Positions 34,571-42,704 of a stretch of 64,000 nt of DNA are shown here, piece after piece. This DNA is from Rhizobium brockwellii (GTDB lineage Bacteria > Pseudomonadota > Alphaproteobacteria > Rhizobiales > Rhizobiaceae). Each line of letters starts with the position of its first letter. The stretch's first letter is position 1. The position numbers and the translations under genes are program-made. The notes below the pieces were generated by a model, which saw only the letters and a program-made list of their open reading frames with translations, made no database searches and had not been told where the DNA came from. The DNA is taken from positions 806,001 to 870,000 of the forward strand of contig NZ_CP053439.1 in the NCBI RefSeq assembly GCF_000769405.2, given 5' to 3'.

Positions 34571-35533
34571 TTACGGTGAATTGAGCGTCTTAGCGATCGA
34601 TCGCCTTCCGATACTCCGGGAAAGTTCGTGAGCGGGCTTTTCCACGAAGTAGTAGAATGGGGCGATCATCAGAAGGGAGCCAGCACAAACAAGGACCGGG
34701 CTGGCAACTCCTAATCGCTCAATTGCTGTCGCAGCAATGACATGCATCAGGTAAATGGAGAAACAGGCCTCTCCCACTTTCTCCAGAACCGCAACAGCGT
34801 TGCCGCGCTCGGCGTTCGAAGTCTCCGAAATGATCCATCCACAAGCCAGCACCCCGAAGGGAACCATCGTCAGGTAAAAGCCGGCAGGGGTATTGATGGT
34901 CGCCCAATAGAGGATGGATGCAGTAGCTGCCGTAGCGACCCTCCAAAGCCAGACGTTGCCAACAAACACGCCGCGTCGATATGTCTGCGCCAGATAGCAA
35001 CCCATGAGCCACGCGGGCAGGGAAACGAGCCAGTTCAAAGATGGCCCGTATTTCTGCGCACTGCCATATTCATCAGAGCCTAAACCGATAACGATGGCGT
35101 AGGAGACGATGACGGAGACGGCGATCATCGCCGGCCACCCAACTTTCCGCGAAACGGGAAGGAACAGCGGATAGAGCGAATAGTAAATGACCTCGCAAAC
35201 CACGGACCACAAGATATAGCCGTCCAACGGATTATAGGCGCGGATGCCGACCCACTGCGCGAGAATGAGCGCCACGGCGGTTGGAATCATGATCCGGACG
35301 TACCGCCTCTTCAGAAAGATTACAGTAGACAATTCCGCCGCTCGGAACGGGAAGTGGATGCAAAATCCTGAGATCACAAAGAAAGCGATCACGGCAGGGT
35401 GGCCCGTGAAGATGTAGCGTGAAATACCAGGCATTGAAGGGCCAAGCAAATGCGCGAATACAACAGACAGAGCGGCAATTGCTCTGACGGTATCAAGGCC
35501 TTCGATTCTGTTTGAACTCGGAAGTGATCGCAT
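34571..35533 (-). CDS. acyltransferase 3 family membrane protein (O-acetyltransferase type)
   Basis: This protein has about 320 residues from the ATG at 35533, chosen because the fold motif RIEGLDTVRAIAALSVVFAHLL lies eight residues later; a TTG at 35578 is possible. About ten membrane segments are seen. The family catalytic histidine is in VVFAHLLG (about residue 28). Such enzymes transfer acetyl or acyl groups to lipopolysaccharide, capsule or Nod-factor sugars in the membrane. In prophages they often modify the host surface to exclude other phages. It is on the minus strand inside an otherwise plus-strand cassette and has lower G+C than its neighbours, which fits a later insertion. Confidence 0.83.
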   Translation of the reverse strand: MRSLPSSNRIEGLDTVRAIAALSVVFAHLLGPSMPGISRYIFTGHPAVIAFFVISGFCIHFPFRAAELSTVIFLKRRYVRIMIPTAVALILAQWVGIRAYNPLDGYILWSVVCEVIYYSLYPLFLPVSRKVGWPAMIAVSVIVSYAIVIGLGSDEYGSAQKYGPSLNWLVSLPAWLMGCYLAQTYRRGVFVGNVWLWRVATAATASILYWATINTPAGFYLTMVPFGVLACGWIISETSNAERGNAVAVLEKVGEACFSIYLMHVIAATAIERLGVASPVLVCAGSLLMIAPFYYFVEKPAHELSRSIGRRSIAKTLNSP

Positions 35534-35825
35534 CTCGCGAAGTAACCGTGAAGCGAAAACTTTAGCAACAGACAACAATTAGTGTACCTATCGGTACTAA
35601 TATTTATTTAGCAGTCGGCATCGAATTTGACTGGAATCGCGACCTCGTCGCTGCTCCTCAGGGAATTGGCGGCAACGGTGCTCAAGCTGGGCTAACCCAC
35701 GCAAACTAGTACCTAAGCAACCCGTTTACCAACCTCGCCCCGAGCTTCTAGCGGGGGATTTGCACACGCGATCTCTGGCAATAACTGACGGCGTGAGCTA
35801 ATGACCTCCGAACTCGGAGGAAATC

Positions 35826-36383
35826 ATGGCAGCCGATAAAGCGTCGTACCGGAATCGCGGAGGAATTCTTCAGCGTCTCGTTAGCGCCTACAAGCGATTT
35901 CGCTACTTTAGCCGCGCCGGCTCGAACCTGGTTGTCAAGCTCAGCGCCGAGTTCCGGATGGTGAAGCACGCCGTTCTTGAGGTCGGCAGCAATGTCACGA
36001 TCCAAGACTATTCGTTCTTCCAACTCACGATGCCTGAGCCGAAGGTGTTCATTGGAAACAACACCGTCATCGGCCGCCGCAACATCATCACTGCCAAAAA
36101 TCGCATATCCATAGGCAATGATGTGCTGATCGGTTCTGATGTCCAGATCATCGATCACGGCCACGGCATGAGGCGAAACGTACCGATCAGGCTTCAGAAG
36201 GCCGAAATCGGCTTTGTCGAAATTGGTGATGATGTCTGGATTGGTGCGGGTGCCAAAATACTGATGAACGTCACGATCGGGACCGGTGCCGTGATCGGAG
36301 CAAATTCCGTCGTCACGGCCGATATTCCCGACTATGCGATCGCCGTTGGCTCGCCGGCGAAAGTCGTCAAATACCGCACCTAA
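35826..36383 (+). CDS. hexapeptide-repeat (left-handed beta-helix) acyltransferase
   Basis: This 185-residue protein has the LbH repeats I-G-x-x-x-x-I in series from about residue 75 (IGNNTVIGRRNIITAKNRISIGNDVLIGSDV). They are followed by the active-site region QIIDHGHGM (histidines near 107-109) and the closing coils VWIGAGAKILMNVTIG and VIGANSVVTADIPDYAIAVGSPAKVV. The catalytic histidine is therefore present. It should acetylate a sugar with acetyl-CoA and resembles WbbJ/LpxA-type enzymes. It forms a pair with the membrane acyltransferase at 34571-35533, although in opposite orientation. GGAGGAAA precedes the ATG. Confidence 0.88.
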   Translation: MAADKASYRNRGGILQRLVSAYKRFRYFSRAGSNLVVKLSAEFRMVKHAVLEVGSNVTIQDYSFFQLTMPEPKVFIGNNTVIGRRNIITAKNRISIGNDVLIGSDVQIIDHGHGMRRNVPIRLQKAEIGFVEIGDDVWIGAGAKILMNVTIGTGAVIGANSVVTADIPDYAIAVGSPAKVVKYRT

Positions 36384-36683
36384 ACCGGATCCGGATTGTA
36401 GGCGGGGTCGAATTTGAGACGTACCGCGTCCCGCTTTGTCTTGTGAGCAACATACGCTGCCTAGGTTTTATCCATACAGTCGCGTCACGCGTTTTAGGTT
36501 TGGCTCCTTGCGCCCGGCCTCGTGGATGGTGACCGCCATTCGTTCAAGACTCGCAATCAACGGCATTTAGCGTCTCTTTTCGTTCGACGGGACACGACCA
36601 AGCGTCATTGAAATTTCAGCCCGCACCCCGTCTCTGCTCAGGAACCGGGTGCTTCGCCACATCTAAATTCCGGAGCCCACCCC
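36384..36683. other. 300-bp non-coding stretch before the lysis genes
   Basis: No convincing frame, repeat or hairpin with T-run was seen between the hexapeptide acyltransferase and the lysis genes. The last 15 bases hold the ribosome site (CCGGAGCCCACCCC) of the next gene. A promoter for the lysis operon may lie here; none could be picked with confidence. Confidence 0.5.
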
Positions 36684-36938
36684 ATGCTCGTCTCCAACTG
36701 GCGCGCAGTGCTGAAGCACGCCTGGTCCATCCGTTTGATGGCACTGGCGCTGCTCTTCATCATCCTTGAGCCCGTCTACACCTTCGTCGCCGCCACCTGG
36801 GTGTCGCGCAACATCTACATCCAGCTCGCCATGTCGGCGATCACCGGCCTCTTGGCCGTTGCGGCGATCATCGCCCGCATCTTCGTTCAGCAGAAAATCT
36901 CAGGAGACCTGAATGGCAAACCGCCTGCAGAAGGGTAG
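36684..36938 (+). CDS. small two-helix membrane protein, likely holin or DUF7940-like
   Basis: This 84-residue protein has two hydrophobic segments (about 16-37 RLMALALLFIILEPVYTFVAA and 44-66 YIQLAMSAITGLLAVAAIIARI). The rest is short and charged, with a cytoplasmic-like C-terminus (QQKISGDLNGKPP). Such proteins sit beside endolysin genes in rhizobial phages and probably form the membrane holes needed for lysis. The overlap with the endolysin gene (26 nt) supports this role; the family assignment is tentative. Confidence 0.75.
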   Translation: MLVSNWRAVLKHAWSIRLMALALLFIILEPVYTFVAATWVSRNIYIQLAMSAITGLLAVAAIIARIFVQQKISGDLNGKPPAEG

Positions 36939-37377
36939 TGCCGCCGCGGCCATGGCCGTGGCGCTCGTGGGATCGTTCGAGGGATTGCGCCAGAATGCCT
37001 ATCCCGATCCGGCGACGCAGGGGAAGCCGTGGACGATCTGCTATGGCAGCACCAATGGCGTGAAGCCGGGAGACCGCAAGACGGTGGAGCAGTGCAGGGC
37101 GCTGTTGGCGCTGGAGCTCAAGACCTATGCCGGGGGCATCGAAAGCTGCGTACGCGTGCCCTTGCCGGATGCGCGTTTCGTGGCGCTGACCTCCTTTGCC
37201 TATAATGTCGGCGTCAAGGCGGCCTGCGGTTCTAGCGCGGTCAGGCTCATCAACCAGGGCAGGACGGCCGAGGGCTGCGAGGCGCTGTTGAAGTGGAACC
37301 GCGCCGCCGGCATGGTTTTTCCCGGCCTTGTCAGGCGCCGGCAGAAAGAACGCCAGTTCTGCCTCGAGGGCATCTGA
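36913..37377 (+). CDS. phage endolysin (GH24 lysozyme)
   Basis: This 154-residue protein is a T4/P21-type lysozyme. The catalytic set is E23 (in SFEGLRQNAYPDP), D32 and T41 (in KPWTICYGST), in the order E-x8-D...T. Later family motifs are LTSFAYNVGVKAACGS and RAAGMVFPGLVRRRQKE. The N-terminus has an uncharged Ala/Val stretch (residues 9-20) that could act as a weak signal-arrest-release helix, so export may not need the holin. It overlaps the holin-like gene and ends at the ATG of the Rz-like gene (TGATG). Confidence 0.9.
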   Translation: MANRLQKGSAAAAMAVALVGSFEGLRQNAYPDPATQGKPWTICYGSTNGVKPGDRKTVEQCRALLALELKTYAGGIESCVRVPLPDARFVALTSFAYNVGVKAACGSSAVRLINQGRTAEGCEALLKWNRAAGMVFPGLVRRRQKERQFCLEGI

Positions 37378-37739
37378 TGTTCGGCCTCCTCGACACGCTC
37401 AAGCTGGGCGCCGGCATCGCCGCCGGCCTGATGCTCTATCACCTCTATGCCGTCTCGATCGGCTATCCCTCGGCGGCAAGGCAGGCGCGCGCCGGCTATG
37501 TCCTCGTTGCCCAGAAGAGCGCAGCCGAGGCCCAGGCCGCCGAGATGGAGCGCCAGCGCAACGCGGCGTCACAAGCCACCGAAGAGCATCGCAAGCGCCT
37601 CGCAGCCGCGGAAGCGGCCGAGCGGGCCGCCAGAGACACACTCGAGATCGAGATCCAATCCTATGAGCTTCAGCTTTCGCAAAAGAACCGCGCTTGCGCT
37701 GTCACTGCTGCTGATCGTCAGTGGCTGCTCCGCCACTGA
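37377..37739 (+). CDS. inner-membrane spanin (Rz-like)
   Basis: This 120-residue protein has one N-terminal membrane helix (LLDTLKLGAGIAAGLMLYHLYAV, about 4-26), followed by a long alanine- and glutamate-rich coiled coil (about 40-100). That is the classic i-spanin layout: the periplasmic coiled coil spans to the outer membrane and fuses both membranes with Rz1 at the end of lysis. The start is within the endolysin stop (TGATG). The 3' end contains the start of the Rz1-like gene in another frame. Confidence 0.82.
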   Translation: MFGLLDTLKLGAGIAAGLMLYHLYAVSIGYPSAARQARAGYVLVAQKSAAEAQAAEMERQRNAASQATEEHRKRLAAAEAAERAARDTLEIEIQSYELQLSQKNRACAVTAADRQWLLRH

Positions 37740-37971
37740 ACGCTTGAACAAGGCGGCGGTGACGAAGGGGCAGGCGGCGGCCGGCATCGTCCTGCCGCCG
37801 TTGCCGGATGATCTCCGCCGGCAGGAAGCGCATGCGCCTGTCGTTGAGGGCGAGCCTGTCATCGCCATCCTCGCCCGCGAGCGCCAGGCGCTCGACCGCG
37901 CCAATGCCCGCCAGGGGCGCACCATCCAATTCTACGACGACCTCACCAGCAGATACGGAACACGCCGATGA
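37663..37971 (+). CDS. outer-membrane spanin lipoprotein (Rz1-like)
   Basis: This 102-residue protein begins with a lipoprotein signal (RKRTALALSLLLIVSGC), the lipobox being VSGC with C22 as the lipidated residue. The mature part is proline-rich early (VLPPLPDDLRRQ), as in Rz1. Its first 77 bases lie inside the Rz-like gene in a different frame, the partly nested arrangement known for spanin pairs. The stop overlaps the start of the next gene (ATGA). It therefore completes the three-step lysis cassette with endolysin and i-spanin. Confidence 0.83.
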   Translation: MSFSFRKRTALALSLLLIVSGCSATERLNKAAVTKGQAAAGIVLPPLPDDLRRQEAHAPVVEGEPVIAILARERQALDRANARQGRTIQFYDDLTSRYGTRR

Positions 37972-39575
37972 TGAACGCCATTTCGCTAGCCCTGACGAGC
38001 CCGATGGGTGCAGCTGACCTGGCGCCCCCGCCATGGGTGCCGGATGCCAACCGCTATATGCCGGCCGCCACGGGCACCCGCTGGCCGGCGGGTTTCACGC
38101 AGACCTACGCGGCCGACCTGAACTATCAATGTTCGAAGCTGTTCTTCGGCTCACCTGATTACGAAACCAACGATTTCCTGATTCCCTTTGTGGGTTTTGG
38201 CTGCACGGAGGGCGGCCTTGCGCCGCAAGAGACGATCTTGCCGAATGCCGATATTGCGATCGATGAGGTGTTTTTCATCCATCCGAACGGCACGGAATAC
38301 CCGGTGCTCTTCGGCGGCAACGCGGCCGCGACCGTCGCGGCGTCGACCGGCATTGTTTACGGGCAGGTGACGCTGCCAAGCGCCCTGCCGGCATGGTCCG
38401 TCTTCGGCATCCGAACGGTGTGGCACGGTACGATCGGGCAGACCTATATTGGCGGCTATCGCTGCCAGCGCCATCGGGGCGAAAAATATTGGGCCGCCGC
38501 CGATCTGACGTCCATTCGGGCGCTGGCCCTGGCGAACGGGGCGAGCACGCCAGCCCGCGATACGTTCTATAATACGGTCGGCAATGAGAACAACTCGCAG
38601 CCTCTTGCCTATGGCCCTGCAATGGTCCTGGCCAAGGGGTGGGACGGCCGGCCGGTTCCGATGGTCCTGTCCGACAGCCTCATCGAGCGTCAGGAGATTG
38701 CCGCCACGGCCGATGCCAGGCGCAACATGGGCATGTGGCTGCGCTGGCTTGATGTGCGAGATCCGCTATGGGGCAGTATCATCCCCCTCGTCATGGGCGT
38801 CCCCGGCTCGAAGTCGGTGCAGGAACTGGCGACGTCGGCAACCAAGCGCTGGGCCATGATCGATGCGATTCGGGACACATACAATGGCGGCAAGAATATC
38901 TGGACGTTCGTTCTCGACCAGTCCGGCCGCAACGATAACAGCGCCACGTCAAGCACATGGTCGAACGCCAAGCTTGGCTTGGTCGACCGCGTCAAGACGC
39001 GCTATGGGGCGGGCATCCATGTCGTCGGCGTTACAATAATTCCGACCATGACCGCTTCGTCGGACAGCGGCCGGACGGTCGCCGGCTATACCGTTCCCGC
39101 CTTATGGACAACCACCTTGGCGACGGTGAACAACACCATCAAGGCAAGTTCTCGTTACGCCAAGGTGATCGATCAGTTGCTTGCCTTCACTGCGGACACT
39201 GATCCGACGAAGTCGCCGGCCGCTGAAATGTTTCCGCTCGGAAACGTCGTCGGGCATCCCGGAAATCAGGACGGCGTGACGACGTGGGACACGATCAGGC
39301 TGCCGGCTTCGGTTCCGAACGGCACTCGCATCATGTTCGAATATCAGCCTGGTCTTTGGACATCGAGAACGACCTACGACCGCGTCGACAATGGCGATGG
39401 GACGGCGGACTATAAGGTCATTGAAGTCTTTGCCACCAATGTCCAGGACAATGCGGCGCTGCTCGCCCACGGCATGAACCTCGACGTTTCGTCTTACGTC
39501 CATCCGGTGCTGCAAGGGATCCTGCGATTTGTCAGCCGCTTGCCGCAATCCGAAAAGCTGAAATTTTACCCCTAG
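37968..39575 (+). CDS. putative tailspike or SGNH-like hydrolase
   Basis: This 535-residue protein is not recognised with certainty. Two weak hints of an SGNH esterase are a serine-containing block PMVLSDSLIERQE (about 225-237), where SGNH enzymes have GDS, and a late VGHPGNQDGVTTWDT (about 424-438), which could hold the catalytic histidine. The N-terminal 100 residues (YMPAATGTRWPAGFT) and C-terminal strands (YDRVDNGDGTADYKVIEVF) look like fibre domains. Its place after the spanins would suit a late-expressed spike that deacetylates or cuts the host polysaccharide. It is coupled to the Rz1-like gene by a 4-nt overlap. Confidence 0.7.
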   Translation: MMNAISLALTSPMGAADLAPPPWVPDANRYMPAATGTRWPAGFTQTYAADLNYQCSKLFFGSPDYETNDFLIPFVGFGCTEGGLAPQETILPNADIAIDEVFFIHPNGTEYPVLFGGNAAATVAASTGIVYGQVTLPSALPAWSVFGIRTVWHGTIGQTYIGGYRCQRHRGEKYWAAADLTSIRALALANGASTPARDTFYNTVGNENNSQPLAYGPAMVLAKGWDGRPVPMVLSDSLIERQEIAATADARRNMGMWLRWLDVRDPLWGSIIPLVMGVPGSKSVQELATSATKRWAMIDAIRDTYNGGKNIWTFVLDQSGRNDNSATSSTWSNAKLGLVDRVKTRYGAGIHVVGVTIIPTMTASSDSGRTVAGYTVPALWTTTLATVNNTIKASSRYAKVIDQLLAFTADTDPTKSPAAEMFPLGNVVGHPGNQDGVTTWDTIRLPASVPNGTRIMFEYQPGLWTSRTTYDRVDNGDGTADYKVIEVFATNVQDNAALLAHGMNLDVSSYVHPVLQGILRFVSRLPQSEKLKFYP

Positions 39576-39591
39576 GCGAGCACCGATAGAG

Positions 39592-40020
39592 ATGACATCG
39601 AATGACGATATCCTGCGCGCGCTCGGGCGCGTCGAGGGCAGGCTGGCAGGCATCGAGGACAACGTCGCGCTTCTGCGCAACGAGGTCAGCGACGAAAAGG
39701 CCAACGCCCATGACTTCAGTGCCGTGATCCACAAGCGGCTCGACGAGCAGGCCAGGCAGATCGCCCGTCTCGATACCAGGGTGGCAATCAGCGGCGGCGC
39801 GGATGCGTTAATCCGCGAGGAATTCAGAACCCTCAAGGAGACCGTCGAGAAGAACCAGGAGGCGGTCGCGCCGGCGCTTGAAGAGTGGAAACGCATGAAG
39901 ACGATCGGCTACGGGATATCGGGGCTCATCGCCTTCGCTGGCCTGACGATCGGCGGCACCATTGCCTATGCGAGCGATGGCGCGGTGGCGGCGATTCGGC
40001 ATTGGTTGAAGATCAATTGA
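39592..40020 (+). CDS. DUF1515-like coiled-coil membrane protein
   Basis: This 142-residue protein has a coiled-coil N-terminal two thirds (ALGRVEGRLAGIEDNVALLRNEVSDEKA; LDEQARQIARLDTRVA) and one C-terminal membrane helix (YGISGLIAFAGLTIGGTIAYA, about 105-125), then a short amphipathic tail. This is the layout of DUF1515 proteins, which sit at the right end of many rhizobial phage modules. The function is unknown. It is the last gene that clearly belongs to the phage cassette. Confidence 0.75.
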   Translation: MTSNDDILRALGRVEGRLAGIEDNVALLRNEVSDEKANAHDFSAVIHKRLDEQARQIARLDTRVAISGGADALIREEFRTLKETVEKNQEAVAPALEEWKRMKTIGYGISGLIAFAGLTIGGTIAYASDGAVAAIRHWLKIN

Positions 40021-40075
40021 TGGGTGGCCGGTGCGTCTGTGTCTTGTCCACCGGCGCTGCTGCTTACCGATGTCC

Positions 40076-40384
40076 TCAAGAGACCATCCTTTGTTTTCCC
40101 GACTTGATGTTTTCGTAGACCATCTCCAGGCGTCGCGAGGCGATGTAAGCCGTTTCCTCGAATCCGGCCACCGGCCAATCCAGCCGTGGGCCTCCATCCG
40201 CCATCACGATCCAGAACCACCTGTCGGTCAAGCCGGGCTCATGGATCTGAAAGATCCTTCCTATCTGCTGGTCGCCATTGAAGGCCACGAAATCGTCGCC
40301 TGGTTTCCCTTTCCATGCGTGCCGCCATTTATATTTCAGTTTACGATGGCTGACGGCCTCCCACATTTTCCACATATGTCGCAT
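40076..40384 (-). CDS. hypothetical protein
   Basis: This 102-residue protein starts at MRHMWKMWEAV (40384); GGGGA is just upstream, and the second Met nine bases on is also possible. It is rich in Trp and aromatic residues (KPGDDFVAFNGDQQIGRIFQ, RWFWIVMADGGPRLDW), with an overall small beta fold. Similar short proteins are frequent in rhizobial genomes, but the function is not known. It reads in the same direction as the SRAP gene, 62 bp downstream of it, and may be co-transcribed. Confidence 0.7.
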   Translation of the reverse strand: MRHMWKMWEAVSHRKLKYKWRHAWKGKPGDDFVAFNGDQQIGRIFQIHEPGLTDRWFWIVMADGGPRLDWPVAGFEETAYIASRRLEMVYENIKSGKQRMVS

Positions 40385-40446
40385 TCCCCGCGTGATGGGG
40401 CCTTTCTGACCGCGACTGCTTTGAGTTGGCTCCGCCCGAGCCGGGT

Positions 40447-41166
40447 TTATATCAGTGTCGGCTCCGGATCGGGATCGATCGGATCGATGATGTCGGGACG
40501 ATCGTTCCGCGAATTTCCGACATCTTTGCCGATCGGCCACATGGTCATCAACTCGGCCGGGAACGGCTTCATCAGGTCATTCGGATCGGGCTCCGGCGAT
40601 AACCAGCGCTCATAATCTTCGCGGTGCAGGATGACCGGCATCCGGTCATGGATCGTCGCCATCATTGAATTTGGCGCACAGGTCACGATCGCGAAGTTTC
40701 GAATCTCGACGCCGCTAGCATCGCTCCATATTTCCCAGATGCCGGCAAGCGCGAAGGGTGATCCATCAGCCATGGCGATCGCATAGGGCTGCTTGTTCTT
40801 GCCCGAGCCGAAGATGTCCTTCCACTCAAAGAAGCCGTTGATCGGCACCAGGCATCGCCGCGATCTGTATGCCGATCGAAACAGGCCGTTGGTAGCGATG
40901 CCCTCGCAACGCGCGTTGCTCGGTGGTGGTCGGCCGCCCGGCTTGGCCCATGATGGCATCAGGCCCCAGCGGGCCGACGCAAAGACCGGGCCCATGATAT
41001 CCGGCTCGCGGACCATGTCGCGAATGATGATTGGATAATCCAGCGTCGGCGCGCCGTTGTAGCGCGGAAATCGGTTCCCGAGCGCATCGATCGCGCCTCG
41101 CTCCGCAAAGGCGAAATTGCGCACCAGCTCCTCAAGCGAGGTCTTGATATAGACGCGGCCGCACAT
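40447..41166 (-). CDS. SOS response-associated peptidase (SRAP/YedK/HMCES family)
   Basis: This 239-residue protein starts at MCGRVY (41166), so Cys2 becomes the N-terminus after Met removal, as the family requires. The other active-site residues are Asn in FPRYNGAPT (about 35-43), Glu in PINGFFEWKD (about 106-115) and His in TIHDRMPVIL (about 170-179). These proteins form a covalent thiazolidine link with abasic sites in single-stranded DNA. They are often carried by or near prophages. Here it sits at the right border of the phage cassette; an upstream extension of four residues was rejected because it would bury Cys2. Confidence 0.93.
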   Translation of the reverse strand: MCGRVYIKTSLEELVRNFAFAERGAIDALGNRFPRYNGAPTLDYPIIIRDMVREPDIMGPVFASARWGLMPSWAKPGGRPPPSNARCEGIATNGLFRSAYRSRRCLVPINGFFEWKDIFGSGKNKQPYAIAMADGSPFALAGIWEIWSDASGVEIRNFAIVTCAPNSMMATIHDRMPVILHREDYERWLSPEPDPNDLMKPFPAELMTMWPIGKDVGNSRNDRPDIIDPIDPDPEPTLI

Positions 41167-41368
41167 CCAGAACTCCACTCCGCATATTAGGTGTTCTGAT
41201 TATGTTCTGGGTATCCGAGGCGAGTCAAGGCCGGTCGCCACAACCGGCATGCTGGCCGAGCAAGCCTTTATTGTTCTGAGCGGAAATGCACGCGAAGCAA
41301 ATTAAATTTAGAATTCACTAGCGAACAAATCGGCGGCCTGCTGGTTTTCCTCTCAGGAGGAAACAGAC

Positions 41369-41554
41369 ATGAAGACCACGAGCAATCGTCAAGTTCGCAT
41401 TCCCGGTCCGCGAGAGCACGATGTTGCCGAACATTGCCGCAAGTTTGGGATCGGCCCGGCGGAGGAGAAGAAGCTGAAGAAACTTCTCGGGTCGCGGGCG
41501 CCGCTCCATGAAATCCAGGCCAATGCTCCGCCGCGCCAACCAAGATGGCGTTAG
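41369..41554 (+). CDS. small DUF3606-like protein
   Basis: This 61-residue protein has an excellent ribosome site (CAGGAGGAAA) seven bases before the ATG. It is basic, with a helical middle (REHDVAEHCRKFGIGPAEEKKLKKLLG) that resembles the helix-turn-helix core of DUF3606, a family of very small proteins common in rhizobia; the assignment is tentative. It stands alone, with a terminator 190 bp further on (41742-41762). Confidence 0.7.
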   Translation: MKTTSNRQVRIPGPREHDVAEHCRKFGIGPAEEKKLKKLLGSRAPLHEIQANAPPRQPRWR

Positions 41555-42167
41555 GTGGAGAGGGGGCACGTCGCAAGTGATCACTACACGCCACATTACG
41601 GCAATGATTCAAAGATTGAGCGGAACAGAGAGGCGCCGTGAACGCTCGCGAAAGAGGTGCTTTTGCCGGATTTTGAAATGATCGATCTTGTTTAAAACGC
41701 GGGCCGAATGTTCGGCTTGCCCCACTTGGACCTGCTGAAAGCCCTGCTCCGGCGGGGTTTTTCATTGGCGTTGTGATGTGCCTGTCGGTTTTCGCCGGGC
41801 GGGAGCTTCTCGGTGTGACGGTCGCAATGTGCCCGGGCAGGTTGTCGATGATCCCCAGGTGGATTTTGCGGGGTCGCGGTGCCGTATCTCTGCCGGGAAC
41901 TTCCGTCAATATCAGGGGTTTTGCCGGCGGATCGCGCGGCAGGTCTTGTCTCCTGTACCCCACTGCTACCCCTGCAGTTGCTGCGCGATCCACTGATGCA
42001 AGGCGTCTCACGGAAGGGCCTGATCCCGGCTCTTGGCAGCAGGCGAAGCCATTTTGTCGGCCGTCACCTAGTCTGTTCGAAGTTCCTCTGCAAAGACGCA
42101 GCGACCCGCGCCGAGCTCAGCCCCCGCGATGGCTCAAGAAGGCACAGCCGCGCGCCCGCAAAACGGA
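41555..42167. other. 613-bp stretch without convincing genes
   Basis: It holds the terminator at 41742-41762. Two overlapping frames of about 100-140 codons have low coding character, rare codons and no ribosome site, so they were not called. No RIME-like palindrome lies in this stretch. Confidence 0.5.
41742..41762 (+). terminator. rho-independent terminator
   Basis: CCCTGC-TCCG-GCGGGG forms a six-pair stem (one T-G pair), followed by TTTTT. It is 188 bp after the DUF3606-like gene and is the only clear signal for ending that transcript. Confidence 0.8.
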
Positions 42168-42368
42168 TCAATGCCGCGGTTGCCGCGACAGCATGAGGAT
42201 GTAGTCATCGGCGATATCGGCAACCACCATGGCGGCTTCCGCGGCCGTGTATCCCCTGCCGATGGCGTCGCTGACGATTTTCATCACAGCCGGTTCAAGC
42301 GCTTCCCGGCAGTCGGACAGGCTTTCGACATGCGGGCATTTTGGACGAAATTCCAAGACGTTGCTCAT
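42168..42368 (-). CDS. hypothetical small protein
   Basis: This 66-residue protein starts at MSNVLEFRPK, with GGAGGG upstream. It is helical and soluble, with two cysteines (PKCPHV, LSDCREALE) and a central helix pair (EPAVMKIVSDAIGRGYTAAEAAMVVADIAD). Its opening MSNVLEFRPK is frequent among short rhizobial proteins of unknown function. No partner gene is adjacent. Confidence 0.72.
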   Translation of the reverse strand: MSNVLEFRPKCPHVESLSDCREALEPAVMKIVSDAIGRGYTAAEAAMVVADIADDYILMLSRQPRH

Positions 42369-42704
42369 GGCATACCCTCCATTCGATCTAGCTCGGGCCC
42401 AATGAAGGCAAGCCGGCCTCTCCAGGGAAAGGCGGGCACGGTTCCGGTGAGCTGCTTCACGAACCAGAAGTGTTATCGTGACGCTACGATGGCATAGGAG
42501 CTGACGTATTCAAGTGCATGCTGATATTAAGGTAAGCCAGTAGGGTTAATTCGTCCGCCGATGTTGCATCGTGGCATCGCTAGCAGGATGCAAAGCCAGC
42601 CACGGCTAATGCATCTCGCCCAAAACCGTACAGCGGTTTTGGGACAACGACATGCATCAAATAAAGACTTTAGGATTTGAACGCCTGCGAGGCTATTTTC
42701 TGCC
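42369..42704. other. 336-bp non-coding stretch with one repeat
   Basis: It contains the repeat at 42607-42675. The remaining part has no good frame, no clear promoter and no hairpin. Confidence 0.5.
42607..42675. repeat. short Rhizobiaceae intergenic repeat (GCAT...ATGC type)
   Basis: TAATGCATCTCGCCCAAAAC is answered by GTTTTGGGACAACGACATGC, enclosing CCGTACAGCGG. The AAAGACTTTA tail matches CAAAGACTTAATG after the copy at 12669-12734. Arms and core are conserved while the loop changes, as in a mobile or structural palindrome family. Confidence 0.65.

Larger units (their letters stand above)
17836..40020 (+). mobile_element. short-tailed phage morphogenesis and lysis cassette (prophage remnant or domesticated particle locus)
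   Basis: About 22 kb of nearly all plus-strand, tightly packed genes encode DNA packaging, capsid, tail, host-binding and lysis functions in the usual phage late order. The large portal, single-gene adaptor and nozzle-like protein, and the lack of tape-measure, sheath and tube genes point to a podovirus-like particle. No integrase, excisionase, repressor, antirepressor or replication gene is present between the tandem repeats at 16.8-17.7 kb and the SRAP gene at 40.4 kb, and no direct-repeat attachment sites were found by eye. Both ends are therefore estimates from gene content. Confidence 0.85.

Noticed and set aside
16806..40020. Attachment sites (attL/attR) for the phage region
   Set aside because: The block CCCTTGATCACCCCCTGG from the left border was looked for near 40-43 kb and not found, and no tRNA gene was seen at either edge.
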